The translations under genes were made by a program, and so were the position numbers. This document shows, in pieces, positions 25,440-35,494 of a stretch of 64,000 nucleotides of DNA. Numbering within the stretch: the stretch's first letter is position 1; every line of letters begins with the position of its first letter. The DNA is from Thermomonas sp. (GTDB lineage Bacteria; Pseudomonadota; Gammaproteobacteria; Xanthomonadales; Xanthomonadaceae). The DNA lies in contig NZ_JAMLIW010000003.1 in the NCBI RefSeq assembly GCF_023953935.1, positions 182,001 through 246,000 on the forward strand, given 5' to 3'. The notes below the pieces were generated by a model, which did not search any database, was not told where the DNA came from, and was given only the letters and a program-made list of their open reading frames with translations.

Positions 25440-27278
25440 TCAGAACATGATGTTGATCATCACCACGATGATCGCGGTGTAGATCAAAGTCAGCGGGCCG
25501 CCGGAGCGCCACATGTCGGCCGACGTGCAGCCGGTGGGGCCGGTCACCATCGCCACCGACGGGTTGGAAGCGGTCATGAAGTTGTTGGACGCCGACAGCG
25601 CCACGATCAACGCGAACGCGGTGGGATCGCCGCCGACGGCCAGCGCGAGGTTGATCGCCAGCGGCACCAGGACAATCGTGGCCCCGACGTGGCTGATGAC
25701 CAGGCCGAACAGGGTGGTGAACAGCGCCAGCGCCAGCTCGATCAGCCACAGCGGCACGCCTTCGGGCATCCGGTCGATGGTGTGGCCGGCGACCCAGGCC
25801 GCCGCGCCGGAAGAGTCCATCGCCCAGCCCAGCGGGATCAGGCAGGCCATCAGGAACACGGTCTTCCAGCTGATCGCCGCGTAGGCTTCGTCCATCTTCA
25901 GCACGCCGGTCACCAGCATCCCGGCCACGCCGGTCATCAGCGCGATCGAGGTCGGGATGGTCGACACCAGCGCCATCAGCATGCTGACTGCGAAGATGGC
26001 CATGGCGATCTTGAACTTGTGCGGCCGCTGCTCGCCCTTGGGGTAGTCGGTGACGACCACGAAATCGCGGCTCTTGGCGGCCTCGGCCAGATCGATCCAG
26101 ATGCTGTGCAGCACCAGCATGTCGCCGGCGCGGATCGGGATGTTGCGCACGTCCTCGCGCAGGACGTGCTTGTCGCGGTTGATCGCCAGCAGGCTCAGGC
26201 CGAACTGCTTGCGCAGCCGCAATTGCGCCTGCGGCTTGCCGATGAACTTCGAGTTGGGCGGCACCACGGCTTCGGAAATGCCGGCGCGGCTGGGGTTGAA
26301 CAGGTCGCCGAACACCCGCAGCCGCGACGACAGGCGCAGGAAGTTTTTCTGCGCGAAGTCGGCGATGGCGCCGCGTTCGCCCATCACGCCGAGCACGCTG
26401 CCGACCCAGATGCGAGCGTCGGCCGGCGGCGCCAGCCGCGATTCGGTGCCGGTTTGCAAGGCCAGCAGCAGCGGCGCGCCGACCTGCGATTCGGCGTCGC
26501 CGACGCTCATGCCCACCAGCGGGCTGTCGGCCGTCACCGTCAGCTCATGGATGTCGCCTTCCAGCCCGTAGGCGCGGGCGAAATAGCTCTGGGTCCGGGC
26601 GGGCGTGACGGCGTCGTCGCGCGCATCGGGCAGCACCCGATGGCCGAAGAAGTGGAAGTAGGCCAGCGATGCGGCCAGCAGCGCCAGCCCGATGGGCAGC
26701 GGCGCGAACATCTTCAGCGGTTCCAGCGTCGCGGCGCCGGAAGGCATGTTGGCGTTGGCCGACACCAGCAGGTCGTTGAGCAGGATCAGCGGCGAGTTGC
26801 CGACCATGGTCAGGCTGCCGCCGACGATGATGGCGGCCGACATCGGAACCAGCACCCGCGACAGGCTGATGCCGGTGCGCGCGGTCAGCCGCGAGGCGAC
26901 CGGCAGGTACAGTGCGGTGGTCGCGGTGTTCTGGATGATCGAGGAGTTCAGCCCCGCCACCGCCGAAGCCAGCAGCACGAGCCGGCTTTCCACGCCTTTG
27001 GCGTGTTGCAGCAGCCAGCCGGCCAGGCGGTTCAGCGCGCCGGTGCGGTCCAGCCCGGCGCCGAGGATCATCGAGGCGATGACGTTCATCACCGCGCCCG
27101 AGGAGAAGCCGCCGAACAGGTCTTCCGGCGCCACCAGTCCGGTCAATCCCAGTGCGACCAGCACCACCAGCGAGACCACGTCCCCGCGGATCCGCTCGAA
27201 CAGGAACATGACCATGGTGAACGCCACCAAGCCAAGCACCAGCAGCATGTCGTTGGTGAGGGCGAGGGAGGAGTCCAT
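25440..27278 (-). CDS. SLC13-type anion transporter with TrkA-C domains
   Basis: Inner-membrane permease of the DASS/SLC13 (ArsB/NhaD superfamily) type, 612 residues. Transmembrane helices at both ends flank a cytoplasmic middle (about 215-400) with two TrkA-C/RCK-C modules (ADSPLVGMSVGDAESQVGAP and VPPNSKFIGKPQAQLRLRKQ). Signature stretches NTATTALYLPVASRL and the C-terminal SASNNFMTASNP are the paired substrate and sodium sites, one in each half. Substrates in the family are sulfate, dicarboxylates or others; none can be chosen here. No Shine-Dalgarno is evident before the ATG, and a heptamer repeat lies upstream. Confidence 0.9.
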   Translation of the reverse strand: MDSSLALTNDMLLVLGLVAFTMVMFLFERIRGDVVSLVVLVALGLTGLVAPEDLFGGFSSGAVMNVIASMILGAGLDRTGALNRLAGWLLQHAKGVESRLVLLASAVAGLNSSIIQNTATTALYLPVASRLTARTGISLSRVLVPMSAAIIVGGSLTMVGNSPLILLNDLLVSANANMPSGAATLEPLKMFAPLPIGLALLAASLAYFHFFGHRVLPDARDDAVTPARTQSYFARAYGLEGDIHELTVTADSPLVGMSVGDAESQVGAPLLLALQTGTESRLAPPADARIWVGSVLGVMGERGAIADFAQKNFLRLSSRLRVFGDLFNPSRAGISEAVVPPNSKFIGKPQAQLRLRKQFGLSLLAINRDKHVLREDVRNIPIRAGDMLVLHSIWIDLAEAAKSRDFVVVTDYPKGEQRPHKFKIAMAIFAVSMLMALVSTIPTSIALMTGVAGMLVTGVLKMDEAYAAISWKTVFLMACLIPLGWAMDSSGAAAWVAGHTIDRMPEGVPLWLIELALALFTTLFGLVISHVGATIVLVPLAINLALAVGGDPTAFALIVALSASNNFMTASNPSVAMVTGPTGCTSADMWRSGGPLTLIYTAIIVVMINIMF

Positions 27279-27290
27279 TCAATCGAGATT

Positions 27291-27456
27291 CGTGATTGGT
27301 GATTGGTGATTCGAAAGAGCGATCAAGAGCGGGTTGAAGCGGGTTGAAGCGGGTTGCCGAGGTTCAGGGTAGCGCGTTTTAACGCAAACCTAACCCTGTC
27401 GCCTGCTTCTTGCTCTTGCTTTTGCCAATCACCAATCACCAATCACCAATCACGGC
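27291..27456. repeat. Heptamer (GATTGGT) repeats in inverted arrangement
   Basis: GTGATTGGTGATTGGTGATT at 27291-27311 is mirrored by AATCACCAATCACCAATCAC within 27424-27453, so the 130-bp gap between the transporter and trmB is bracketed by inverted heptamer arrays. Between them GGGTTGAAGC is tandemly repeated (27331-27350, partial third copy). The right array runs into the 3' end of trmB. Such heptamer arrays occur in intergenic regions of Xanthomonadaceae. Confidence 0.75.
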
Positions 27457-28184
27457 CTCAAGTACAACAAATCCCACACGCCGTGCCCCAGCTTCTGGCC
27501 GCGGGTTTCGAAGTGGGTTTGCGGGCGCCAGTCGGGGCGGGGGATGTGGCCGCGCGGGCCGGCGCTGTTGCGCAGGCCGGCGGTGGCATCGAGCACGTCC
27601 CACATCTGCTCGGCGTAGTCCTGCCAGTCGGTGGCCAGGTGCAGGCGGCCGCCCGGGGCGAGCTTGCGCACCAGCAGCGCGGCGAAGTCTGGATTCACCA
27701 AGCGACGCTTGTGGTGGCGCTTCTTGTGCCAGGGGTCGGGAAAGTAGATCCGGATCTCGTCCAGCGCAGCGTCGGCGATCTCGTGCTCCAGCACTTCCAC
27801 GGCATCGTGGCGGTACACGCGCACGTTGTCCGCGCCGGCACCCGCCAGCGCGTTGAGCAGGCGGCCGACGCCGGGGGCGTGGACCTCGATGCCGATGTGA
27901 TCACGCGCGGGATCGCGCTGGACAGAGTGCAGCAGGGCTTCGCCGTTGCCGAAGCCGATTTCCAGAATGCGCGGCGCGCAGCGTCCAAACGCGGCATCGA
28001 AATCGCGCGGCGTGCCGGCGTAGTCGAGGCCGAACCGCGGCCAGAGTTGATCGAACGCGCGCTGCTGGGCCGGGCTGAAGCGGCCCTGGCGCAGCACGAA
28101 ACTGCGGATCTTGCGTGCCGGCGAGGCCTCTGCCGGCGCCGCGATCACCGCGCGTTGTGCGGGGTTTTCCGGGTTCTGGGTCAA
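27450..28184 (-). CDS. trmB: tRNA (guanine-N7-)-methyltransferase
   Basis: SAM-dependent enzyme forming m7G46 in tRNA variable loops. The product has [12 protein letters not shown] at the N-terminus, the SAM site [12 protein letters not shown], the signature [19 protein letters not shown] and [12 protein letters not shown]. The frame is open upstream to 28343, but a TTG at 28184 has AGGAG 7 bp upstream and gives 244 residues, the family length, so a TTG start is well supported. It diverges from the GDSL esterase gene. Confidence 0.93.
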   Translation of the reverse strand: MTQNPENPAQRAVIAAPAEASPARKIRSFVLRQGRFSPAQQRAFDQLWPRFGLDYAGTPRDFDAAFGRCAPRILEIGFGNGEALLHSVQRDPARDHIGIEVHAPGVGRLLNALAGAGADNVRVYRHDAVEVLEHEIADAALDEIRIYFPDPWHKKRHHKRRLVNPDFAALLVRKLAPGGRLHLATDWQDYAEQMWDVLDATAGLRNSAGPRGHIPRPDWRPQTHFETRGQKLGHGVWDLLYLRP

Positions 28185-28430
28185 CCTGCAGCTCCTGCAA
28201 ACGGCCGGAGGCGACCCTCTGCCCGCGGCTTTCCAGCCACCGTCCAGGCGGGCGGGCGGTTCGGGAGGGGCGGGTTGGATACCGGGGGCTTGATCGGGGA
28301 CAAGAGGAAAATGTTGTGATTTCGTGAAATCATCGCGTACCATGCGCTTGCGTATGCCCTTTCCGTCGGCGTGGGCCGGCCGTCGGGGCGTACATAACGG
28401 AGCATTCCACCCGCCATGTCGAGGATACCC

Positions 28431-30365
28431 ATGAAAACCGCTTTCCGCAGGACCCTGCTGTGCGCCGCGCTGGCGCTTGCCGCGTCACCCGTGTTCGCGC
28501 AGAGTCAGGAAGCCACGCCAGAATCGCCGTTCAGCCAGACCGTGTTCTTCGGTGACAGCCTGACCGATGCGGGCTACTTCCGACCCCTGCTGGTCCAGAT
28601 GCTGGGCCCGAACGGTGCCGTCATCGGCCAGTTCACCAACAACCCGGGCTATGTCTGGTCGCAGTACATGGCGGACTATTTCCACAGCAATGCCAGCATC
28701 GCCTGGCACGGCACCGGGGTGCCGCCGACCTTCACCGCCCTGGACAACGGCAACAACTGGTCGGCGGGCGGTGCGCGGGTGGCCACCGATTCGGTGAGCG
28801 CGCTCGGCTACATCCCCTCGCTGCAGAGCCAGTACGCGGCCTATCTCGCCTCCGGAAACACGGTCGACCCGAACGCCCTGTACACCGTGTGGGGCGGCGC
28901 CAATGACATCTTCGCCGCCAATGACGCCTACATTGCGGTGCTGGTGGGCGGCGGCACCCCGGCGCAGGCGCTGGCCGCGGCGCAGGCCATCATCGGCGCG
29001 GCCGCCACCGCTCAGGTCGGCCTGATCGGTGCCCTCAAGACCGCCGGCGCCCAGTACGTCATGGTGCCCACCGTCCCGGATATCGGCCTGACGCCGTCGG
29101 CGATTGCCTCCGGCCCGGCGGGCCAGGCGCAGGCCACGGCGATGGCCAACGGCTACAACACCGCCGTGTTCGGCGGGCTGGCCACGGCCGGGCTGAACGT
29201 CATCCCGGTCGATACCTATCACTTCCTGCAGGAGGTGGTGGCGCATCCGAACGAATTCGGTTTGACCAATGTGACGGGCGTGGCGTGCTTGACCCAGCCG
29301 CCGCCGGCCGGAAGTTCCTCGCTGTTCTGCAGCCCGGCGTCGATGGTGCCGGGTGGGCAGGATTACCTGTTCGCCGATGGCGTCCACCCGACCCAGATTG
29401 CGCACAAGGCGCTGGCCGACCTGGCGATTTCGATGGTCGACGGCCCCCGCCAGATCGCGGTGCTGCCGCACTCGGCGGCGACGGTTGGCTATGCGCGCGC
29501 GCGTGAGGTCGGCAGCGTGATCAACGGCTTCTCGACCAAGAATGAAGACGGCATGAGCTGGTGGCTGAACCTGCGCGGCGACCAGCAGCGCTTCGAGAAC
29601 ACGATCGGTTTTGACGGCAACGGCGCGACCGGCTCGATCGGGATCGGCTGGCGCAGCGACAACTTCTCCTACGGCCTGTTCGGCGGCTATGGCCAGCAGA
29701 ACATCGATTTCGGCTTCCGCCGCGGCGACTTCCGCCAGAAGGACGCCACCCTCGGCGGCTTCATCGGCTGGGGCGGTGACGCCGGCCTGTGGGCCAACGC
29801 GCAGGTCAGCTACACCTGGCTGGACTACCGCGTGCGCCGCGACGTCAAGCTCGGCAACGCGGTGCGCAGCTATGACGGCTCGCCCAACGGCGAGAACCTG
29901 AGCTTCGGCGGCGGCATCGGCTGGAACTTCCGCCACGGTCCTTGGCAGCACGGCCCGGTCGTGAACGTGCTGTGGCAGAACATCAAGGTCGATGGTTACG
30001 CCGAAAACAGCGTTCAATCGACCGCGCTGACCTTCCCGAACCAGCGCTTCCATTCGACGATCGCCAGCGCCGGCTGGCAGGGCAGCTATGCCATCAACGA
30101 TCATCTGGTGCCCTACGCCAGTGTCACCTGGAACCGCGAGTTCGAGGACCAGCCGGCGCAGGTCTGGGCGCAGTCGAACTCGATGCCCAACGCGCTGCCG
30201 TATGCGGTGCCGGGGCTCCAGTTCGACCAGAGCTACGGCATGCTGATGTTCGGCGTGCGCGCCAAGGTGCTGGGCCTCGACGTCACCACCGGCAGCAGCC
30301 TGACCTTCAACCAGAACGGCGGCGGCGACGCCAGCACCTTCATCAACTTCAGCGGCTCGTTCTGA
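28431..30365 (+). CDS. GDSL-family autotransporter esterase (EstA-like)
   Basis: Outer-membrane esterase/lipase secreted by the type Va pathway, 644 residues. It has a signal peptide cleaved after SPVFA, a GDSL passenger (block [11 protein letters not shown] with Ser43; NDIF with the block III Asn; catalytic D and H in LFADGVHPT) and a C-terminal beta-barrel of about 280 residues with alternating strands ending FINFSGSF, with terminal Phe. The ATG at 28431 has GAGG 6 bp upstream; an ATG at 28416 is in frame but lacks a ribosome site. The 246-bp divergent gap to trmB shows no clear promoter. Confidence 0.93.
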   Translation: MKTAFRRTLLCAALALAASPVFAQSQEATPESPFSQTVFFGDSLTDAGYFRPLLVQMLGPNGAVIGQFTNNPGYVWSQYMADYFHSNASIAWHGTGVPPTFTALDNGNNWSAGGARVATDSVSALGYIPSLQSQYAAYLASGNTVDPNALYTVWGGANDIFAANDAYIAVLVGGGTPAQALAAAQAIIGAAATAQVGLIGALKTAGAQYVMVPTVPDIGLTPSAIASGPAGQAQATAMANGYNTAVFGGLATAGLNVIPVDTYHFLQEVVAHPNEFGLTNVTGVACLTQPPPAGSSSLFCSPASMVPGGQDYLFADGVHPTQIAHKALADLAISMVDGPRQIAVLPHSAATVGYARAREVGSVINGFSTKNEDGMSWWLNLRGDQQRFENTIGFDGNGATGSIGIGWRSDNFSYGLFGGYGQQNIDFGFRRGDFRQKDATLGGFIGWGGDAGLWANAQVSYTWLDYRVRRDVKLGNAVRSYDGSPNGENLSFGGGIGWNFRHGPWQHGPVVNVLWQNIKVDGYAENSVQSTALTFPNQRFHSTIASAGWQGSYAINDHLVPYASVTWNREFEDQPAQVWAQSNSMPNALPYAVPGLQFDQSYGMLMFGVRAKVLGLDVTTGSSLTFNQNGGGDASTFINFSGSF

Positions 30366-30389
30366 TCCGCCAGCCGCGGCCCCGGCGCT

Positions 30390-30419
30390 TTGCATCGCGC
30401 CGGGACCTCGGCATACACT
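30390..30419 (+). promoter_or_regulatory. tRNA-Gly promoter
   Basis: TTGCAT (30390-30395) and TACACT (30414-30419), 18-bp spacer. Predicted transcription start near 30426, a few bases before the mature tRNA end at 30430. Confidence 0.6.
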
Positions 30420-30429
30420 GGCGGCGTCC

Positions 30430-30503
30430 GCGGGTGTAGTTCAATGGTAGAACTGCAGCTTCCCAAGCTGCTAGCGTGGGTTCGATTCCCATCACCCGCT
30501 CCA
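30430..30503 (+). tRNA. tRNA-Gly (anticodon CCC)
   Basis: Reads GGG glycine codons. The acceptor stem GCGGGTG (30430-30436) pairs with CACCCGC (30493-30499), followed by T and an encoded CCA (30501-30503). The D-arm stem is GTTC/GAAC. The anticodon stem GCAGC/GCTGC encloses loop TTCCCAA, giving anticodon CCC at 30462-30464. The T-arm has GGTTCGATTCC. Length 74 nt. A promoter precedes it and an intrinsic terminator follows, so it is a monocistronic tRNA gene. Confidence 0.97.
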
Positions 30504-30533
30504 GTTCCGGCAGGCCGGCGACTTGAAAGCACG

Positions 30534-30562
30534 GGCGGCATCCGCAGGGATGCCGCCTTTTT
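30534..30562 (+). terminator. Intrinsic terminator after tRNA-Gly
   Basis: Perfect 10-bp stem GGCGGCATCC/GGATGCCGCC (30534-30543 and 30548-30557), loop GCAG, then TTTTT. It lies 31 bp after the tRNA CCA. Confidence 0.92.
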
Positions 30563-30669
30563 CATGGCCGCGATCAGGTCCCGCCCGCCGACGCTTGCCC
30601 GGTTCCCCTTCCGAAATCCGTTGGTGAGATGATCACGACGACGCGGATCGGCCGCGCGTGGAGTCCCCG

Positions 30670-31584
30670 GTGAAGCTCGCCATTCTTTCCCGCAACAGCA
30701 AGCTCTACTCCACCCGACGGCTGGTCGAGGCGGCGCGCGAGCGCGGCCACAGTGTCCGCGTGCTCGATCCGCTGCGCTGCTACATGCGGATCGACAGCGA
30801 AGGCTTCGCCATGCGCTACAAGGGCAAATCGGTGGCGGGTTATGCCGCGGTCGTGCCGCGGATCGGCGCTTCGGTCACCCGCTACGGCTGCGCGGTGGTG
30901 CGCCAGTTCGAGCTGATGGGCAGCTACAGCCCCAGCGGCGCCACCGCGATTGCCAGAGCGCGCGACAAGCTGCGCTGCCACCAGGTGCTGGCGGCCGATG
31001 GCATCGGCTTGCCCAACACGGTGTTCGGCGACAATCCGGACGATACCAATGACCTGCTGGCCATGCTCGGCCCGCCGCCGCATGTCATCAAGCTCAACGA
31101 GGGCACCCAGGGCGCGGGGGTGATGGCAACCGAGAAACCTTCGGCCTCGCGTGCGGCCATCGAAACCCTGCGCGGTCTGTACGCGAATTTCCTCGTGCAG
31201 GAATTCATCGCCGAAGCCCGCGGCGCCGACCTGCGCTGTTTCGTGGTCGGCGGGCAAGTGGTGGCGGCGATGCGCCGACAGGCGCCGAGCGGCGATTTTC
31301 GCTCCAACCTGCACCGTGGCGGCAGTGCCAAGGCGGTGCGGCCGTCGAAAGCCGAGATCGCCACCGCGGTGCGGGCCGCGCAGATCCTCGAGCTGGGCGT
31401 GGCGGGTGTGGACATGATCCGCAGCGCGCGCGGGCCGCTGGTGCTCGAGGTCAACGCCTCGCCGGGGCTGGAAGGCATCGAAACATCCACCGGGATCGAT
31501 GTTGCCGGCGCGGTGGTCGAGTTCGTCGTGCATGAAACCCTGGCCCGTGCGGCCAGGCCGAATCGCAATCCCGCGGTGATCTGA
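30670..31584 (+). CDS. rimK: RimK-family ATP-grasp ligase
   Basis: ATP-grasp enzyme; E. coli RimK adds glutamate residues to the C-terminus of ribosomal protein S6. The 304-residue product starts [18 protein letters not shown], has [20 protein letters not shown], the ATP-binding segment [14 protein letters not shown] and the metal site [15 protein letters not shown], all typical. The start is GTG at 30670 with GGAG 6 bp upstream; a GTG at 30658 is an alternative. An OmpR-type two-component pair follows on the same strand after 137 bp. Confidence 0.93.
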   Translation: MKLAILSRNSKLYSTRRLVEAARERGHSVRVLDPLRCYMRIDSEGFAMRYKGKSVAGYAAVVPRIGASVTRYGCAVVRQFELMGSYSPSGATAIARARDKLRCHQVLAADGIGLPNTVFGDNPDDTNDLLAMLGPPPHVIKLNEGTQGAGVMATEKPSASRAAIETLRGLYANFLVQEFIAEARGADLRCFVVGGQVVAAMRRQAPSGDFRSNLHRGGSAKAVRPSKAEIATAVRAAQILELGVAGVDMIRSARGPLVLEVNASPGLEGIETSTGIDVAGAVVEFVVHETLARAARPNRNPAVI

Positions 31585-31721
31585 CTCCGGCTTCAGGGCC
31601 ACCGACAAGCACGGCGTTCACCTCGGCTTCCGCCGGCGCGGGCGCGGCTGTGCCAGAATCAGGCCAAGCGCAGCAGGCCGCACCTGCGGTTTCGCGTACC
31701 AAATGCTTGTGGAAGGACGAC

Positions 31722-32402
31722 ATGCGCATCCTGGTCATCGAAGACAATACCGACATCGCCGCGAACCTCGGCGATTACCTTGAAGAATGCGGCCACGTCG
31801 TCGATTTCGCAGCCGACGGCGTGACGGGGTTGCACTTGGCCGTGGTCCACGATTTCGATGCCATCGTGCTGGACCTGAACCTGCCCGGCATGGACGGTCT
31901 GGAGGTCTGCCGCAAGCTGCGCAGCGATGCGCGCAAGCAGACTCCGGTGCTGATGCTGACCGCGCGCGACAGCCTCGACAACAAGCTGGCCGGGTTCGAA
32001 TCCGGGGCCGACGACTACCTGATCAAGCCGTTCGCGCTGCAAGAGGTCAACGTGCGCCTGAACGCGCTGGCGCGGCGCGGCCGCGGGCTGCCGGCGCGGG
32101 TGCTGACGGTCGGCGATCTGGAGTTCAACCTCGACACGCTGGAGGTGCGGCGCGAGGGCAAGCTGATCCAGCTCAACCCGACCGCGCTCAAGATCCTGCA
32201 GGCGCTGATGGAAGCCTCGCCGGCGGTCGTCACCCGGCAGGATCTGGAAAGCCGGGTCTGGGGTGAAGAGCTGCCGGACTCGGATTCGCTGCGGGTCCAC
32301 ATCCACGGCCTGCGTGCCGTGGTGGACAAGCCGTTTGCCCTTCCGATGATCCAGACCCGCCACGGCATCGGCTATCGGATCACCCCGACGGGGGGCGATT
32401 GA
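31722..32402 (+). CDS. OmpR/PhoB-type response regulator
   Basis: DNA-binding response regulator, 226 residues: a receiver domain starting MRILVIEDNTDIAANLGDYL with phospho-acceptor Asp in VLDLNLPGMDG and Lys in LIKPFAL, then a winged-helix output domain with RQDLESRVWG and LRVHIHGLRAVVDKP. The ATG has GGAAGGA upstream. It is separated from the following sensor kinase by 6 bp, a typical operon pair. The signal is unknown. Confidence 0.93.
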   Translation: MRILVIEDNTDIAANLGDYLEECGHVVDFAADGVTGLHLAVVHDFDAIVLDLNLPGMDGLEVCRKLRSDARKQTPVLMLTARDSLDNKLAGFESGADDYLIKPFALQEVNVRLNALARRGRGLPARVLTVGDLEFNLDTLEVRREGKLIQLNPTALKILQALMEASPAVVTRQDLESRVWGEELPDSDSLRVHIHGLRAVVDKPFALPMIQTRHGIGYRITPTGGD

Positions 32403-32408
32403 CCCGGA

Positions 32409-33737
32409 ATGTCCGAGCCTGATTCGACCACGGCACCGCGCCGCAAGCAGGCGCGCTACCGGCGCCGGCTGCGCAGCCGCATCATCCTGTCCTACCTGCT
32501 GCTCGGCTTCGGGCTGACGCTGGCGCTGGCCTTCACCACCAACTGGGCGCGCGGCCGGGTGGAGAACCAGCTGGTCGAAGACCTGATGAACCGCAACCTC
32601 GACGAGTCCTGGACGCGCTTCGTCCAAAGCGGCGGGCGCGAGCCGGAAGTGCCGGTCCAGCAGCTCAAGGCGTTCTACTACACCCCCGACAAGTTCGAGG
32701 AACTGCGCACCCATCGGCCCGAGTGGTATGCGCTTGGCGACGGCATCCACAGCATCACCGCGGTCGAGGAGGACGGCAGCAAGTCCTACTACAAGCTGGG
32801 CGTGCGCAAGACGCCGCAGGCGTGGTTCTTCCTCGCCTACGACATGTCGCAGTCGGCGCGCGGCGAGAAACAATTCAACAACGCGCTGATCGGCGTGGTG
32901 GTGGTGTTCACCGGGCTGTCGTTGTTGGTGGGCTGGTGGGCCGCCTCCAGGGTGATGAGCCCGGTGTCGGATCTGGCGCAACGCATCCGGCGTTCCGGCA
33001 CCAGCTCCGATCCGGAGGCATTGGCCCCGCATTTCCCGCAGGACGAGGTGGGCGAGCTGGCCAAGGCCCTGGACGACTATGCGGAGCGCCTGACCGAAGT
33101 GGTGCAGCGCGACCGCGAGTTCAACGCCGACGTCAGCCACGAGCTGCGCACGCCGCTGGCGGTGATCCGCGGCGCGGTCGAGCTGATGCTGACGCGGGCC
33201 GATCTCGATGTTCGCACCCACACCCGGCTGCTGCGGATCCAGCGCGCCGAACAGCAGTGCACCGACCTGATCGGCGCCTTGCTGCTGCTGTCGCGCAACG
33301 AGCGCGCGCAGGGCGCCTGCGATGTGGTGAAGGTGGCCCAGCAGCAGTTGGAGAGCCATCGCGCCCAGCTCGGCGGCAAGCCGGTCGAACTGCGGCTGGA
33401 AGGCGAGGGCCATGTGCTGCTCGACGTGCCCGATTCGGCGCTGGCCGTCGCGCTTGGCAACCTGATCGGCAACGCGGTGAAGTACACGCCCAGCGGCGAG
33501 GTGGTGGTACGCGTCCACCGCGATGCGGTGGAGGTGATCGACTCCGGACCAGGGCTCAGCGCCGAGGACGCGTCCAGCCTGTTCACCCGTGGCTATCGAG
33601 GCAGCCACGCCGGTGCTTCGCAGGGTGGCGGCATCGGCCTGTCGATCGTGCGCCGGCTGTGCGTGCTGTATGGCTGGGATGTTTCCGTGCGGCCGGGCGC
33701 CGAGCAAGGCGTGGTGGCAGTGCTGCGATTTGGCTGA
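32409..33737 (+). CDS. Membrane sensor histidine kinase
   Basis: Partner of the upstream regulator, 442 residues. A transmembrane helix near 25-47 (IILSYLLLGFGLTLALAF), a periplasmic sensor of about 110 residues, a second helix (LIGVVVVFTGLSLLVGWWAA), HAMP linker, HisKA with DVSHELRTPLAVIRGAVE (phospho-accepting His), and an ATPase domain with NLIGNAVKYTP, IDSGPGL and GGIGLSIVRRL. Proline follows His as in the classical HPK1 group. The periplasmic region resembles nothing I recognise, so its ligand is unknown. It converges on ilvE. Confidence 0.92.
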   Translation: MSEPDSTTAPRRKQARYRRRLRSRIILSYLLLGFGLTLALAFTTNWARGRVENQLVEDLMNRNLDESWTRFVQSGGREPEVPVQQLKAFYYTPDKFEELRTHRPEWYALGDGIHSITAVEEDGSKSYYKLGVRKTPQAWFFLAYDMSQSARGEKQFNNALIGVVVVFTGLSLLVGWWAASRVMSPVSDLAQRIRRSGTSSDPEALAPHFPQDEVGELAKALDDYAERLTEVVQRDREFNADVSHELRTPLAVIRGAVELMLTRADLDVRTHTRLLRIQRAEQQCTDLIGALLLLSRNERAQGACDVVKVAQQQLESHRAQLGGKPVELRLEGEGHVLLDVPDSALAVALGNLIGNAVKYTPSGEVVVRVHRDAVEVIDSGPGLSAEDASSLFTRGYRGSHAGASQGGGIGLSIVRRLCVLYGWDVSVRPGAEQGVVAVLRFG

Positions 33738-33771
33738 GCCGCCGCCGCGCTGCCGCCGTGCCCCGCGTCCG

Positions 33772-34689
33772 TCAGACCGGTTCCAGCCAACCGTGCTGGT
33801 CGGGCGTGCTGCCGTCGAACAGGCCGAAGAACAATTCCTGCATCCGCCGTGTCACCGGGCCGGCCTTGCCGCTGCCGACCTGGCGCGCGTCGACCGAACG
33901 GATCGGGGTGATCTCCGCCGCCGTGCCGCACATGAAGATTTCGTCGGCCAGATACAGGTATTCGCGCGGCATGTCGCGCTCGACAACCGTGAGTCCGGCC
34001 TCACGCGCCAGCGTCATCAGCGAATGGCGGGTGATGCCATTGAGCAGCGCGGCGCTGACCGGGGTGGTGTGCAGGGCGCCATCGATGACCAGGAACAGGT
34101 TCTCGCCGGCGCCTTCGCTGAGCAGGCCGGTCGAGGCCAGCGCGATGCCTTCGCCAAAGCCCAGCCGCCGCGCCTCGCGGGCGATCAGGGTGCCGGAGAG
34201 GTAATTGCCGCCGGCCTTGGCGCCGGCCGGGATGGTATTGGGCGCGAACCGCTGCCAGCTCGACACGCAGGCGTCGATCCCGTTTTCCAGCACGCCTTCG
34301 CCGAGGTACTTGCCCATCTTCCAGGTCGCCACCGCGACGTCGGTGGGTGTCGCGGCCGACAGCCCGAACCCGCCCAGGCCACGGAAGGCGACCGGGCGCA
34401 GGTAGTCGGTGCTGTTGCCATTGGCGGTGATGACCTCGCGGCAGGCCGCGTTGATCGCATCGAGATCGAATGGCATGTCGATCTCGTGGATCTTGGCCGA
34501 GGTGAACAGGCGCTTGTTGTGGTCGGTCAGGCGGAAGATTGCCGGGCCGCTGGCGGTCTGGTAGCAGCGGATGCCCTCGAACACCGACGAGCCGTAATGC
34601 AGCGCGTGCGCCATGACGTGGACAGTCGCTTCGGCCCACGGCTTGATCTTGCCGTTGTGCCAGATCTTCTGCGGGTATTCCGTCGCCAT
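33772..34689 (-). CDS. ilvE: Branched-chain-amino-acid aminotransferase
   Basis: PLP fold-type IV transaminase for the last step of valine, leucine and isoleucine synthesis and the first step of their breakdown. The 305-residue product contains VMAHALHYGSSVFEGIRCY, GAKAGGNYLSG (region of the PLP lysine), LSEGAGENLFLV and MCGTAAEITPIRSVD, the class IV signature. The start at 34689 (MATEYPQKIWHNGKI) has GAGGA upstream; the frame is open further up but not conserved. It is a single gene here. Confidence 0.95.
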   Translation of the reverse strand: MATEYPQKIWHNGKIKPWAEATVHVMAHALHYGSSVFEGIRCYQTASGPAIFRLTDHNKRLFTSAKIHEIDMPFDLDAINAACREVITANGNSTDYLRPVAFRGLGGFGLSAATPTDVAVATWKMGKYLGEGVLENGIDACVSSWQRFAPNTIPAGAKAGGNYLSGTLIAREARRLGFGEGIALASTGLLSEGAGENLFLVIDGALHTTPVSAALLNGITRHSLMTLAREAGLTVVERDMPREYLYLADEIFMCGTAAEITPIRSVDARQVGSGKAGPVTRRMQELFFGLFDGSTPDQHGWLEPV

Positions 34690-34780
34690 CGTCGTGTCCT
34701 CGCTGCAATTCCAGTGCGTCATTGTGCCGCAATGCGGCAGCGGCCGTGACTGACCGGGGTCACGCGGGTGCTGAGTCGGC

Positions 34781-35389
34781 TCAATTGCGAATCCACCAGC
34801 AACCCATGCGTTTGACCAGGCCGAAGCTGACCTGCGAAGGCGTGTGGCCGTCGGAGAGTACCTGCTCGATCCGCAGGCCGACCACGCGGCGCGCGGGTGG
34901 GCTGGGCGGCATCGGCAGGTTGCCGGGGTCCGCACCGCTTGCGGAAGGCGATCCTGCGTCCGTGACGGGCGCCTGCGTGACGACGGCGGCATCGCCTGCG
35001 GAAAAAACCGGCACGAGGTCCACGAAGGTGCGGTTGGCGATGCGGTCGAATGCATCCATCAGGCGTTCTGCCGCCGCCGTGCCCATCCCGGTCCAGTCAT
35101 ACAGGCTGGCGATCCGGTTGGCGTCACCGGACTGGATCGCACTTTCCAGCCCGTAGGCAAGATCGCGGACGTTGCGTGCGCACATGCTGCGCAGCGTGCT
35201 GCCGCCGGACCCGCTGCCGGCGGGTGCCGCGGGTGCCAACGCGGAGGTGGCTCCGATGTCCGCGCACATCCGGTCGGTGTAGACGATGTTGCCGTTGGCG
35301 GCCACGCAGCGGCGTACCTGCGCCTGCGCCGGGGGCACCGGCGCAAGCCCGGAAAACAGGAGCAGCAGCAGAAGTACGGCGCGATGCAT
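34781..35389 (-). CDS. Secreted DUF4124-like protein, unknown function
   Basis: 202 residues beginning with a signal peptide (MHRAVLLLLLLFSGLAPV, cleavage likely after AQA). Right after it, RRCVAANGNIVYTDRMCAD resembles the DUF4124 motif (hydrophobic-x-ANG-x-x-x-YTDR-x-C) with two Cys that may form a disulfide. The remainder has a Gly/Ser linker, a helical stretch and a Pro/Ala-rich segment, and ends GCWWIRN. Probably periplasmic. An in-frame start at 35473 is less likely because it would bury the signal peptide. Function unknown. Confidence 0.7.
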   Translation of the reverse strand: MHRAVLLLLLLFSGLAPVPPAQAQVRRCVAANGNIVYTDRMCADIGATSALAPAAPAGSGSGGSTLRSMCARNVRDLAYGLESAIQSGDANRIASLYDWTGMGTAAAERLMDAFDRIANRTFVDLVPVFSAGDAAVVTQAPVTDAGSPSASGADPGNLPMPPSPPARRVVGLRIEQVLSDGHTPSQVSFGLVKRMGCWWIRN

Positions 35390-35494
35390 CGGCGCAGGGT
35401 ACCCGCGCCGGCGGAAACGCGGAAGCCTTGGCCTTGAGGCGATGCCAAGCGGCGCTGCCCGGGACAGCGTCATGGCGTCCGGCCTGCCGCCGCG

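Noticed and set aside
25689-27302. 537-codon plus-strand frame antisense to the SLC13 transporter
   Set aside because: His/Gln/Arg-rich shadow; the minus strand has clear transmembrane and TrkA-C features.
28485-30395. 636-codon minus-strand frame antisense to the GDSL autotransporter
   Set aside because: Shadow of a gene with signal peptide, GDSL motifs and beta-barrel on the plus strand.
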